Shown one piece after another: positions 1 to 7,397 of a stretch of DNA of 10,664 nt. Every line of letters starts with the position of its first letter. The first letter of the stretch is position 1. Source of the stretch: Gammaproteobacteria bacterium (lineage in GTDB: Bacteria; Pseudomonadota; Gammaproteobacteria; Steroidobacterales; UBA11654); contig DTSX01000044.1 in the NCBI GenBank assembly GCA_012965065.1, positions 1 to 10,664 on the forward strand. Direction: 5' to 3'. The notes beneath the pieces were generated by a model that worked only from the letters and a program-made list of their open reading frames with translations, had not been told where the DNA came from and ran no database searches. Position numbers and translations under genes: made by a program.

Positions 1-375
1 GACATTATTATTGTTGGTGTTTCCAGAACAGGAAAAACACCCGTCTCCATTTATCTTGCTCTGATCAATGGTCTTTCGGTTGCAAATTACCCTTTGGTTG
101 ATCTAGAACTTGAATCTCAACAATTACCAAACAGTCTAAAACGCTTTAAAAATAAGATTTTTGGCCTAACTATTGCACCAAAACGCTTGCAAGAAATAAG
201 AGAAAAAAGACGACCATCGGGTAAGTATGCCTCGCCGCATCAAGTCCAGGCAGAAATCAGATATAGTGAATCGCTGTTTAATAAATATAGTATTCCATAC
301 ATAGATACGACCACAATTTCGGTGGAGGAAATAGCCACCTCAATTAGAACTAGACTGTTCAACAATAGGATTTGA
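1..375 (+). CDS. ppsR: PEP synthase regulatory protein PpsR (bifunctional kinase/phosphotransferase), C-terminal part
   Basis: The reading frame is open from the first base, so the gene is cut at its 5' end by the window; 124 codons remain of a family that is about 270-280 residues long. The visible part opens with DIIIVGVSRTGKTP, the P-loop-like nucleotide-binding motif of the DUF299/PpsR family, followed by the family signatures ANYPL, FGLTI.P.RL, IR..RRP, YAS and the final IP.IDTT..SVEEIA segment. Known members use ADP to phosphorylate, and Pi to dephosphorylate, a threonine of phosphoenolpyruvate synthase, switching gluconeogenic PEP formation off and on in the cytoplasm. The partner ppsA is not in the window. 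The stop TGA lies 11 nt before the preferred ATG of the next gene and overlaps an alternative TTG start, so the two are probably co-transcribed. Assignment rests on several separate family motifs and is firm. Confidence 0.95.
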   Translation, partial: DIIIVGVSRTGKTPVSIYLALINGLSVANYPLVDLELESQQLPNSLKRFKNKIFGLTIAPKRLQEIREKRRPSGKYASPHQVQAEIRYSESLFNKYSIPYIDTTTISVEEIATSIRTRLFNNRI

Positions 376-386
376 GAGACATTAAT

Positions 387-911
387 ATGAAAACAAATGC
401 ACCATTGTTTGCAGTTAAAGAGAGAAGTGCAGTTAAATCTGAGAACTTAGTTGATAATCTTTATTCCACTTACGAGCAAAATTTTAAAATAATTAATCAA
501 ATCCTCTTAAGTCCATTAGAGAGTCAAACAAAATTCAAATTCTCACCAGAACCACACATGCACTTACTGTTAAGTTCTAATCATTATGTTCCTGACATTC
601 ACGTGGAGATGAACTTTCTGTCTCCATATACAGTCGATGTAGAGATGTACTATGGAGAGCATGATCTTGAAAATATTAGCTATACCTATAATGTGAAATT
701 TAGACTTTTTTTGGATGCAAAAATCTTAGAAGTGAAAGAGACAGGTTTATGCCGTTCAAGTGGCGGTGAGATTCAAGAATCAGACAAAGAAGCGTCTAAA
801 AAGTCTGGCAATTCAAACTCCGTTCAAAATAAATTAACCAAAAACTTATTGGTTCACGAATGGTTTAATAAACTGATTGTACTTGAATACACTTTCAACA
901 AAATCCAATGA
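387..911 (+). CDS. DUF1249 (YqiB-like) family protein
   Basis: A 174-residue soluble protein with no signal peptide or membrane segment. It matches the layout of the DUF1249 family (E. coli YqiB): an N-terminal YEQNFKIINQILL resembling the family's helix ending in L..LLP, a central beta-rich part, the VKFRLFLDAKILEV strand pair that corresponds to the family's 'lYhDA..aEV' segment, and a C-terminal helix NKLTKNLLVHEWFNKLI. Function is unknown in the family. It is longer than the usual roughly 140 residues; the extra length includes a Ser/Lys/Asn-rich, probably disordered insert at about residues 123-147. I chose the ATG because GAGAG lies 8 nt upstream; a TTG 15 nt earlier is the alternative. 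The stop overlaps the next ATG as ATGA. In many gammaproteobacteria DUF1249 genes sit beside nudF and cpdA, so the ppsR neighbourhood here is different. The family call is moderately sure because similarity is distant. Confidence 0.75.
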   Translation: MKTNAPLFAVKERSAVKSENLVDNLYSTYEQNFKIINQILLSPLESQTKFKFSPEPHMHLLLSSNHYVPDIHVEMNFLSPYTVDVEMYYGEHDLENISYTYNVKFRLFLDAKILEVKETGLCRSSGGEIQESDKEASKKSGNSNSVQNKLTKNLLVHEWFNKLIVLEYTFNKIQ

Positions 912-2290
912 ATAGTTCGAATCCAATAACGAATCCAAGTTTTAGAAAACTTTTCACAGCTCAGATTATTGCATTGGTTGGAACAGGACTTTCAACAGTT
1001 GGTTTATCTTTGTTGGCTTACAACCTTGCCGGCGAAAATGCCGGTGCTGTTTTAGGCATTGCTTTGGCATGTAAAATGATTGCTTACGTTTTTTTTGCTC
1101 CAATAGTAGGGGGTCTGGTCCATCGGTTTGCCAGAAAACCGTTTTTAATCTCTTTGGATGTAATACGGGCATTTCTCGTCCTGTTAATGCCTTTTGTTTC
1201 CGAGTTGTGGCATATCTATCTTCTTATATTTCTGTTGAATTTGTTCTCTGCAGGCTTCAAGCCCGTCTTCCAGGCTGTGATTCCTGATATTCTAGAAGAC
1301 GATGTAATGTATGGAAAAGCGCTTTCTTACTCAAGACTCGCTTATGATCTAGAAAACTTATTAAGCCCAACCTTTGCTGCCTTAGCATTGTTGTTTTTTT
1401 CCTACTCTGGTTTGTTTGTGGGGAATTCAGTGGCTTTTGTAATTTCAGCAGCCATTATTGTTGTTACGACCATTCCTATGCCAAAACCAGTGCAAAGGAC
1501 AGGTAGCATTTGGAATGAAGTCAGTTATGGAATAGTAGCTTATTTCAAAACACCTCGATTGCGATCGCTGTTAATACTTTACTTCGCTGTGGCTTGTGCG
1601 AGTGCAATGATTATTGTTAACACAATAATTTACGTGAAAGAATACTTAGGGGGCAGTGACAGTGAATTGGCAATATTTTTTGCAGCTTCCGGCTTTGGGT
1701 CCATGTTAGCAGCTCTAAGTTTTCCAAAATTATCAAGTATATTTAATGACAAACTCATTGTTCAATCTGGAGCAATATTTTTAGCTGTGGGGTTGGGTAT
1801 GATGGCAACAGAGCCCATGTTTTCTTTTGCTCTTTTTTGTTGGTTCATAACTGGAGTAGGGTGGTCACTGGTTCAGACACCATCAGGAAAAATAGTTAAT
1901 ATGTCTGCAGACCCAGCGGATAGATCGTCTTACTTTTCAGCACAATTTGCACTCTCGCATTTGTGTTGGTTAATAACTTATCCGATCACTGGACAGTTGG
2001 TTTTGTATTTTGGCTTTGGCTTCACTGCAGCATTTCTGGCCTGCATAGTTTTAACCTGTTTTATTTTTAGCATTTTATTCTGGCCCACCGAAGATGAAAA
2101 TATTCTTAATCATCAACACAAAACACTGGTCCATTCTCATGCACACGGGCACGATGACCAACACCATATACACCAACATGGTAACGATCTAGATCAAGAA
2201 TCTCATAATCACGAACACGAACATCACGAGGTTGTCCATAAGCACAAGTTTGTGATCGATTTACACCATCAAGAATGGCCTAAAGGTTAA
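908..2290 (+). CDS. MFS transporter with histidine-rich C-terminal tail, probable metal (nickel/cobalt type) efflux
   Basis: A 460-residue inner-membrane protein with about 12 hydrophobic segments between residues 13 and 392. The MFS loop 2-3 motif appears as GGLVHRFARKP (residues 68-78), and GFKPVFQAVIPDIL (116-129) is typical of the MFS_3/enterobactin-exporter-like branch. After the last helix, residues 402-454 carry 19 histidines in HxH and HH patterns, ending in HKHKFVIDLHHQEWP. Histidine-rich tails of this kind are known in NreB, an MFS nickel-resistance exporter, so I infer export of Ni, Co or another divalent cation; the substrate is not shown by the sequence. Its ATG overlaps the preceding stop (ATGA) and there is no clear Shine-Dalgarno sequence, so translation is probably coupled to the DUF1249 gene. 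No metal-responsive regulator such as an NreA/CsoR-type gene is visible nearby. Confidence 0.85.
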   Translation: MNSSNPITNPSFRKLFTAQIIALVGTGLSTVGLSLLAYNLAGENAGAVLGIALACKMIAYVFFAPIVGGLVHRFARKPFLISLDVIRAFLVLLMPFVSELWHIYLLIFLLNLFSAGFKPVFQAVIPDILEDDVMYGKALSYSRLAYDLENLLSPTFAALALLFFSYSGLFVGNSVAFVISAAIIVVTTIPMPKPVQRTGSIWNEVSYGIVAYFKTPRLRSLLILYFAVACASAMIIVNTIIYVKEYLGGSDSELAIFFAASGFGSMLAALSFPKLSSIFNDKLIVQSGAIFLAVGLGMMATEPMFSFALFCWFITGVGWSLVQTPSGKIVNMSADPADRSSYFSAQFALSHLCWLITYPITGQLVLYFGFGFTAAFLACIVLTCFIFSILFWPTEDENILNHQHKTLVHSHAHGHDDQHHIHQHGNDLDQESHNHEHEHHEVVHKHKFVIDLHHQEWPKG

Positions 2291-2307
2291 TTAAGGATTG
2301 TTAACCT
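2284..2307. other. Dyad at the convergent gene ends, possible weak bidirectional terminator
   Basis: AGGTTAA (2284-2290) and TTAACCT (2301-2307) form a perfect 7-bp inverted repeat around a 10-nt loop. The left arm contains the stop codon of the + strand transporter and the right arm contains the stop codon of prc. No run of T follows the stem on either strand, so it is not a standard intrinsic terminator. It is the only candidate transcription stop between the two converging units. Confidence 0.3.
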
Positions 2308-4361
2308 GACTCAATTTCCTTTGATTCAATAAGATTAACCACGGTGTTTAAGACCTCATTTAATAGCGTCTTTGACGCGAAGTCGTTAAAATTATTTTCA
2401 TTGCTGTAACCCAGTTCTTCCAGTCTTTTGGTTCTTCTATCTTGAGTAACCTTTTTAAATTGGTCCCTTTTTATTTTCCTTTTTTCATAGTTTAAGGACA
2501 GTTTGGTTTGTTTGTTTTGCTCAGTGATCTGATCAATGTCTTCTTGAAGAAATAAAAGTGGTAAATTCTCTTTGGATTTTTCAGCAAAATTCTTTTTTAG
2601 TTTCTCGATAGATTGATGGAATGATAAATCAGAATCATACTCCAATGACATAATTTGGTCCCATGGGAGCGTGTTCTTTTTTGTATCTTCTCCAACCACT
2701 TCTTCGTCAATGAAAGATGGTAATCTAATGTCTGGGATAACCCCTTTGTTTTGAGTCCCCTGGCCAGAGACTCTGTAGAATTTTCCTATTGTCAATGTTA
2801 ATTGTCCGAATCCTTTTTTTGATTGGAATCTGGAATATCGATCCAAGTGATAGAGATTTTGTACAGTTCCCTTGCCGAATGTTTGTTGGCCAACCACAAT
2901 GCCACGAGAATAATCTTGGATGGCTCCAGCAAAAATTTCTGACGCTGAAGCACTATATCGGTCAACAATCACCGCTAATGGACCCTCGTACACTGAACCA
3001 GATATTGGGTCTTCTACAATTTCAATTTTATTGCGAGTATCTTTCAGTTGGACAACAGGCCCATCGTCAATGAAAAGCCCGGTAAGAGCGGTAGCCTCAG
3101 TCAATAGACCACCACTGTTACCCCTAAGGTCGATGACTAAGGCATCAATACCGATTTCTAAAAGGTTATGAACAAGTTTTTTTACATCCTCAGATGTACT
3201 TCTGTATTTAGCTTCGCCTTTACTCCTCGCTTGATAATCTTGATAAAAACTTGGAATCGTTACAACACCAATATTGTATGTTTTGTCTCTGATTTCAAGG
3301 GTCTCAATAAGACTAGAAGCTGCCTGTTCTTCCAATGCCACTTCGTCTCTTTGAAGGGTTAGTAAATAAGGCGTTTCGTCAGGGTTTGAGTCACTGGGTA
3401 CAATCTGTAAAGTTACCCTTGTTCCTTTCGGGCCCCTGATTAATTTGACAACTTCATCCAAATCCCACCCTATGAGATCGGTGATGGTTTTATTCTTTTC
3501 ATCCATGATGCCAATAATTTTATCCATTGGTTTCAATCGGCCATCTCTTGCTGCCGGGCCACCAGGTATGATATTAACGACCTGAACCTGTTCATCAGCT
3601 AGGTTCAATCGGGCGCCAATTCCTTGATAGGATAAACTCATTTGAATTTCATACTCTTCTGATTGGGTTGGGTTTAGGTAGTTAGAATGTGGATCCAAGG
3701 TGTGGACAAAAGCATTTAAAAAGATGCTAATCACATCTTCTTCGTCAAATAAATTGACTTTCCTAATAAACCGTCTGTATCGTTTTTCCAATACCTCTAT
3801 TGCTATTTCTTTGGATTGACCGGCAAGAATTAAAGTAAGTAAATCGTTGTGAGTTTTCTTTTGCCAAAGATTTTCCAGTTCTTCAATGTCATCAAACCAG
3901 TTTTTTACTTGACGGTTAAAGTCGTAAGAACCATCTGATTCAAAGTTGTGATCCTGGGTGAGGAGGAGGTTTACACAAAACCCAAGTCTCTGTTGTACAC
4001 GAAGTCTGTAGATTCTAAAAATATCGTAGATTGGCTCAAGATTCCCTTGTTTTAATGCATCATCAATTTTAAAGCGATATCTTTGAAAATATCGAATATC
4101 AGATCTAGTAAAATACATTTTTACTGGGTCAAGCTTTTCTAAAAAATTAATCAGTATAAAAGGGGACAATTCATTGGTAATCTTTTTTCTTGAAAAATGA
4201 GCTTGTTCTGACAGTGCTGCAACCAATTTAAGCAAATGACTATCAACTGGGTTTTCCGCAAGGATGGCTGGTATATTTTCATCTTCCGTCAACTGACTTT
4301 GAATCGGTGTTACGGCTAAAAGAATTGCAATAAGTAATACGCTTTTATAACTCTTATTCAT
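2301..4361 (-). CDS. prc: Carboxy-terminal processing (tail-specific) protease Prc/Tsp, S41 family
   Basis: A 686-residue periplasmic serine protease, close to the 682 residues of E. coli Prc. A signal peptide covers about residues 1-22 (NKSYK basic start, hydrophobic LLIAILLAV core). An N-terminal helical domain runs to about 230, a PDZ domain with the YQGIGARL and IIPGGPAARDGRLKPMDKI segments to about 335, and the S41 protease core follows with DLRGNSGG at 411-418. The catalytic triad aligned to E. coli is complete: Ser472 in YSASASEIFAG, Asp483 in IQDY and Lys497 in FGKGTVQ, with the exact 11 and 14 residue spacings. The basic, charged C-terminal extension (about 565-686) is also present. 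The family cleaves proteins from nonpolar C-termini, including lipoprotein and peptidoglycan-hydrolase substrates and some ssrA-tagged proteins that reach the periplasm. GGGGA lies 5 nt before the ATG. The gene follows two lipoprotein genes at 15 nt and is likely co-transcribed with them. Confidence 0.97.
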   Translation of the reverse strand: MNKSYKSVLLIAILLAVTPIQSQLTEDENIPAILAENPVDSHLLKLVAALSEQAHFSRKKITNELSPFILINFLEKLDPVKMYFTRSDIRYFQRYRFKIDDALKQGNLEPIYDIFRIYRLRVQQRLGFCVNLLLTQDHNFESDGSYDFNRQVKNWFDDIEELENLWQKKTHNDLLTLILAGQSKEIAIEVLEKRYRRFIRKVNLFDEEDVISIFLNAFVHTLDPHSNYLNPTQSEEYEIQMSLSYQGIGARLNLADEQVQVVNIIPGGPAARDGRLKPMDKIIGIMDEKNKTITDLIGWDLDEVVKLIRGPKGTRVTLQIVPSDSNPDETPYLLTLQRDEVALEEQAASSLIETLEIRDKTYNIGVVTIPSFYQDYQARSKGEAKYRSTSEDVKKLVHNLLEIGIDALVIDLRGNSGGLLTEATALTGLFIDDGPVVQLKDTRNKIEIVEDPISGSVYEGPLAVIVDRYSASASEIFAGAIQDYSRGIVVGQQTFGKGTVQNLYHLDRYSRFQSKKGFGQLTLTIGKFYRVSGQGTQNKGVIPDIRLPSFIDEEVVGEDTKKNTLPWDQIMSLEYDSDLSFHQSIEKLKKNFAEKSKENLPLLFLQEDIDQITEQNKQTKLSLNYEKRKIKRDQFKKVTQDRRTKRLEELGYSNENNFNDFASKTLLNEVLNTVVNLIESKEIESG

Positions 4362-4376
4362 ATTTTCCCCAATTAA

Positions 4377-5036
4377 TTAATTGCGTGAAAAAAAATCAAG
4401 TATTTGATCTGTAAGTTCTTCACAGGCTGTCTTTTGGGTTCTTGCAAGGATTGGGATAGGTATTACTAGGGCAGGAATTACTGAAGTTCCACTGACGCTT
4501 GCACTGACGTTACCAACAGATGATTCTTTACTTAGATCCCATATAGATGCCGAGTAAGAAGAGGTGTCATCCCACCAAGCAAGACCAAAACAGCCCCCAC
4601 CACCTGGACCTGCTGCACAAGTCAATGCCCCGGAGCTGGAATTGGTTTTGGTCTGACCGCTGATGTTGACGAAGTATTTAACATCAAGCGTTTCTATCCT
4701 TTCTCGAACCAGATCCCTAGCAAGAAAACTAGAAAGATCGTCAGTTGTTTGAGGAGCTGTCCTGGGCTCAAACCAAGGATATAGTTGGTTTATGAATTGT
4801 TGTGTTGGTATTACGTTAAAAGTTTTTTGTTTTTTGATGAGTGACTTATTAATACATTGAAGGAAATCGGTTTCCGTCTCATTACCTACATGATAACTGT
4901 TCGAGGTGATTACCACTGATTCGCCTTCAAGGATTTCAAAAGGTAGGTTGGTTTGTTCCTCAAGTCGAGTTGTCGTACAGCCTGCTATAAGGAAGAATCC
5001 AGATAAGAAAAAAATTAAAGTTGAGTGATGAATCAT
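4377..5036 (-). CDS. Predicted lipoprotein of unknown function
   Basis: A 219-residue protein with a signal peptide and a good lipobox, LIAGC, giving a lipidated Cys20. Residues +2/+3 are Thr, not Asp, so outer-membrane sorting by Lol is the default expectation. Visible parts are LYPWFEPRTAPQ (85-96), a helical RDLVRERIETLDVKYFVNISG segment, a Gly/Cys-rich stretch CAAGPGGGGCFG (140-151), a WDDTSSYSASIWDL strand pair, and a hydrophobic patch VIPALVIPIPILA (187-199) before a C-terminal helix. The PWFEP motif, the Gly-rich loop and the 'sASiwDL' strand remind me of unnamed conserved lipoproteins of gammaproteobacteria, but I do not recognise a named family. The ATG overlaps the preceding stop (ATGA at 5033-5036), showing translational coupling with the other lipoprotein gene, and prc follows at 15 nt. 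Confidence 0.85.
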   Translation of the reverse strand: MIHHSTLIFFLSGFFLIAGCTTTRLEEQTNLPFEILEGESVVITSNSYHVGNETETDFLQCINKSLIKKQKTFNVIPTQQFINQLYPWFEPRTAPQTTDDLSSFLARDLVRERIETLDVKYFVNISGQTKTNSSSGALTCAAGPGGGGCFGLAWWDDTSSYSASIWDLSKESSVGNVSASVSGTSVIPALVIPIPILARTQKTACEELTDQILDFFSRN

Positions 5037-5635
5037 AGGTCGGTACTGATTAATTTTACTAATTTATCGAAATCATCTTCGATTTTAATCGCCAGGTTGA
5101 CGCCAGTGTCTCTTAAAGCCAAGTCTATAGCCTTTGTTAACGATTCACTTACTCCAAAAGATCCAGTATTCTGTTCCCCATAACCGGTAATATACCAGTT
5201 TGATAACAAGGTTTTTTTATTGTCATAAATATCAATTTTGTATTTTAACCAGACAGCGTATTTGTCATTCCTTGATTCTTCTGGGCTAAGAAATTCAAAG
5301 GCATCCAATTGAGGTTCCATATAAAGATCAACATTTGAGAGCATTTCACTGTTGTTATTCGGCAGTTCTATCAATCCTGGGAAGAAGCTCTGTAATATCT
5401 TTCTAAACAAATTCAGTTGACTGTCAGAAAAGTCTATTTCACAGCACGCAGACGATTTTGAATTGATATTTTCATACTGATAGTTCTGGATATTGTCTTC
5501 GTAGATAACGGCAAGATTGAAATTTTCAATTTTTTCTACTAAGGGTTCAGGAACGGTTGTATTGATCACAATTGACTGAGTGCAACTTTGGCACAAAACG
5601 ACGAGTAGGAGCAGCAATTTATGATTAATGTTCAC
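5033..5635 (-). CDS. Predicted lipoprotein of unknown function, first of a lipoprotein-lipoprotein-prc set
   Basis: A 200-residue protein starting with GTG; an in-frame TAG lies two codons upstream, so no longer form is possible. The N-terminus is NINHK followed by LLLLLVVLCQSC; Cys18 fits a lipobox with Ser at -1, but Cys at -3 is atypical, so lipidation is likely but less sure than in the next gene. The mature part has a Cys-Cys pair (64-65), a helix around SQLNLFRKILQSFF, and a beta-hairpin-like YAVWLKYKIDIYDNKKTLL with SNWYITGYGEQN, followed by a helical SLTKAIDLALRDTGVNLAI. The arrangement resembles small periplasm-facing lipoproteins in which a strand meander is followed by an amphipathic helix, but I recognise no named family. 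It overlaps the following lipoprotein gene by 4 nt. The 74 nt before it are very AT-rich and may hold a promoter that I cannot pin down. Confidence 0.8.
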   Translation of the reverse strand: MNINHKLLLLLVVLCQSCTQSIVINTTVPEPLVEKIENFNLAVIYEDNIQNYQYENINSKSSACCEIDFSDSQLNLFRKILQSFFPGLIELPNNNSEMLSNVDLYMEPQLDAFEFLSPEESRNDKYAVWLKYKIDIYDNKKTLLSNWYITGYGEQNTGSFGVSESLTKAIDLALRDTGVNLAIKIEDDFDKLVKLISTDL

Positions 5636-5709
5636 AACCTAAAGTTTAAATTAATTAAATTTCTATTAAAACATTAAAAAGAGAAGAGAGTGTGAAATTA
5701 ACTGTGTGA
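5636..5709 (-). other. AT-rich gap upstream of the lipoprotein-prc set
   Basis: This 74-nt gap separates the DUF1838 stop codon from the first lipoprotein GTG. It is strongly AT-rich, with a TTTAAT hexamer close to the start but no convincing -35 at proper spacing. I see no hairpin followed by T residues, so there is no evident terminator for the upstream genes. It may carry a promoter or simply be read through. Confidence 0.3.
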
Positions 5710-6714
5710 TTAATTTGGCAGGATCTCAGGAGCAATCTCTTCTGCGTAGGCTTCCCAAGTCCCCTTCGGATTGGTTTGACCCCAACCTGTTTGGATGTCA
5801 AGAATATCTGGATGATCTTTTTCAACTCTTTTCAGAACAGGTGCAGGAATATCATCAATTGTCCCGGTTATTTGGTAACTGTGCATCCTCCCAAATAAAC
5901 ACCCATTAATTTTATTTTGTCCCATTTTCATCCAAGGCCACCATGGAGATGTACGCATGAATCCAGCATGAAAAGGGGAGGAGAGTATTGACCTGTTATT
6001 CATTTCACGAACCGGTGTATAAAAAGAAAAGTGCTCTGAAGGGTTGATTCTTTTAGTGGTATGAGCTTTGGGCCATTTATCTTTAGTCACGGGGTTGGTG
6101 TATTCGTGTGAATATTCCCAGGTCAATAAATACTGGTCCCCCAGTTTTTGCCAGGGCAATAAAAATGGTACTGTTGCAAGATCTTCCCGTGCATCGGCTT
6201 GATTCATCAGTGTGGGTTCATCAAGTGCTGCATTCCCCATAATAAATTTTGGCATTTTAGTTGTCAGATGGCCCCGCATTTTTCTATTAATAAAGGGGAA
6301 AACTTCTACCGTTTCATTGGTCCAAGGGTTGTCCCAACTGTCAATAATATGGCCTGTTTTCAAATCCGTAAAATAGCCTGCTTCTGTGCCTCTAATATTA
6401 ACTGTACCATCATTATTAAGCCGGGATTGCATGTTGCCGAATCCCACATAACCGAATAAAGGAATCAACCGTTTGGTACCAATCCTTGCAAATTGGACAC
6501 CTTGATAACCTCCGTAGGTTGGTTTGACGTCGTAGGACCCCCATAATTTTCCAAAGGCATATAGATTATCCTCTGGAATACTGAAGTCTAGTCCATTGTC
6601 TTTTGTTGTTTGTTGGGCAGTTGTGGGTTGGAAAGACCCAGTAGCACCAAGTGCAATTGAGAGTTGAAAAAGGTTCCTTCTGGAAGTAACTGAATTAAAG
6701 AGTGACGTAAACAC
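5710..6714 (-). CDS. DUF1838 family protein with twin-arginine (Tat) signal
   Basis: A 334-residue exported protein. The N-terminus has TSRRNLFQLS (residues 10-19), a twin-arginine motif, then a hydrophobic ALGATGSF stretch and a probable cleavage near TTAQ at 32-34; Tat export means it probably folds, perhaps around a cofactor, in the cytoplasm. The body follows the DUF1838 pattern: a repeated glycine/aromatic start, EAGYFTDLKTGHIIDSWDNP with the conserved 'tG..ld.W.NP' turn, ETVEVFPFINR, a Trp-rich SPWWPWMKMGQ segment near 255-268, and a final KGTWEAYAEEIAPE. The family has no established biochemical function that I know of. The start is GTG; there is no strong Shine-Dalgarno sequence. The gene begins 11 nt after the SYLF stop, so the two exported proteins are probably made from one transcript. 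Confidence 0.85.
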   Translation of the reverse strand: MFTSLFNSVTSRRNLFQLSIALGATGSFQPTTAQQTTKDNGLDFSIPEDNLYAFGKLWGSYDVKPTYGGYQGVQFARIGTKRLIPLFGYVGFGNMQSRLNNDGTVNIRGTEAGYFTDLKTGHIIDSWDNPWTNETVEVFPFINRKMRGHLTTKMPKFIMGNAALDEPTLMNQADAREDLATVPFLLPWQKLGDQYLLTWEYSHEYTNPVTKDKWPKAHTTKRINPSEHFSFYTPVREMNNRSILSSPFHAGFMRTSPWWPWMKMGQNKINGCLFGRMHSYQITGTIDDIPAPVLKRVEKDHPDILDIQTGWGQTNPKGTWEAYAEEIAPEILPN

Positions 6715-6725
6715 AAACCGTGTTT

Positions 6726-7340
6726 TTAATCCGTTACTCTTTCATTGAATGTTTCAATTGCCTCTTGTTCTTGATCAATCTCAGTTGCAGTATCAGGCCA
6801 GATTTTTGTGAATTTTGTTCCCTCCATACTGACACCCGCAAGCAGTCCTTTCTGTCCAAAGACAAAGCCCACAATCGGATCTTTAAAAGTATTTGTATCC
6901 ACGGCGCCTACGGCTCCTCTTGAGAGGAATGCGACTGCACCATCAACACCAACCTCCCATCCAGAGCTGTATAAGAAATTATCCATGGCAGTATCATCAA
7001 AGAAAAGAATGATCAAGTCTTTGGATCCTACACCCACTTGGAGACCCACGGATGTGGTGAGCGCTTTGTAATATTGAATTTTTATCCCATCGACAATTAG
7101 GGCGCCTTCGCCAAATTCAAATCCAAGTAAAACACCTGCTTTCCACATTCTAGGTATGACTAAAATCCCTCTTGCCGCTTCTAAATAGGTGTCGCCACCT
7201 TGAATTTCTGTGGTAAATCTAGTCAGGGAGCTTTCAATGGCAGCATCGATTTCTTTCATAGACTTTGCACTGAGTCCAGTTGAGAGGATTAAAGTCAGGG
7301 TTAAAGTCAAGAGCGAGAAGAATTTAGGAGTTATTTTCAT
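6726..7340 (-). CDS. Secreted SYLF-domain (Ysc84/DUF500) protein
   Basis: A 204-residue protein with a Sec signal peptide (ITPKFFSLLTLTLTLILSTGLSA, cleavage expected after Ala25). The rest is a SYLF domain: a helix up to about residue 45, then ARGILVIPRMWKAGVLLGFEFGEGAL, the characteristic 'VGLQVGVGSKDLIILFFDD' region, GVDGAVAFLSRGAVGAV, and IVGFVFGQKGLLAGVSMEG, which is the family's 'GLFAGVSLEG' signature. SYLF domains bind phosphoinositides in eukaryotes; the role of the exported bacterial versions is unsettled, with periplasmic or outer-membrane lipid association as the usual guess. I chose the ATG preceded by GGAT with 6-nt spacing; a TTG four codons upstream is possible but has no better site. 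It is separated from the fieF-like gene by 49 nt that appear to contain a promoter, and followed closely by the DUF1838 gene. Confidence 0.9.
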   Translation of the reverse strand: MKITPKFFSLLTLTLTLILSTGLSAKSMKEIDAAIESSLTRFTTEIQGGDTYLEAARGILVIPRMWKAGVLLGFEFGEGALIVDGIKIQYYKALTTSVGLQVGVGSKDLIILFFDDTAMDNFLYSSGWEVGVDGAVAFLSRGAVGAVDTNTFKDPIVGFVFGQKGLLAGVSMEGTKFTKIWPDTATEIDQEQEAIETFNERVTD

Positions 7341-7368
7341 ATTTTTATCCAAATAAAAATGATGCTGT

Positions 7369-7397
7369 ATGTTAGCTTGTTATTGCTGTTTACTCAA
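7369..7397 (-). promoter_or_regulatory. Candidate sigma-70 promoter for the SYLF-DUF1838 genes
   Basis: On the minus strand TTGAGT (7392-7397) and TAACAT (7369-7374) are separated by exactly 17 nt. Each hexamer matches its consensus at four of six positions. The -35 overlaps the end of the fieF-like coding region. The predicted start near 7361-7363 would give a leader of about 20 nt holding the GGAT ribosome binding site. By-eye match only. Confidence 0.4.

Noticed and set aside
966..1172. Minus-strand open frame of 68 codons inside the MFS gene
   Set aside because: It lies wholly within a well-supported coding region and shows no domain, signal or ribosome binding site.
2789..3362. Several + strand open frames of 64-94 codons opposite prc
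   Set aside because: They are antisense to the PDZ and protease core of prc, whose protein sequence is fully conserved through the region; the frames have no recognisable features.
5690..5712. Repeated GTGTGA/TGTGA motifs that could suggest a CRP site
   Set aside because: The motifs are direct repeats on the same strand, not the inverted TGTGA-N6-TCACA arrangement that CRP needs.
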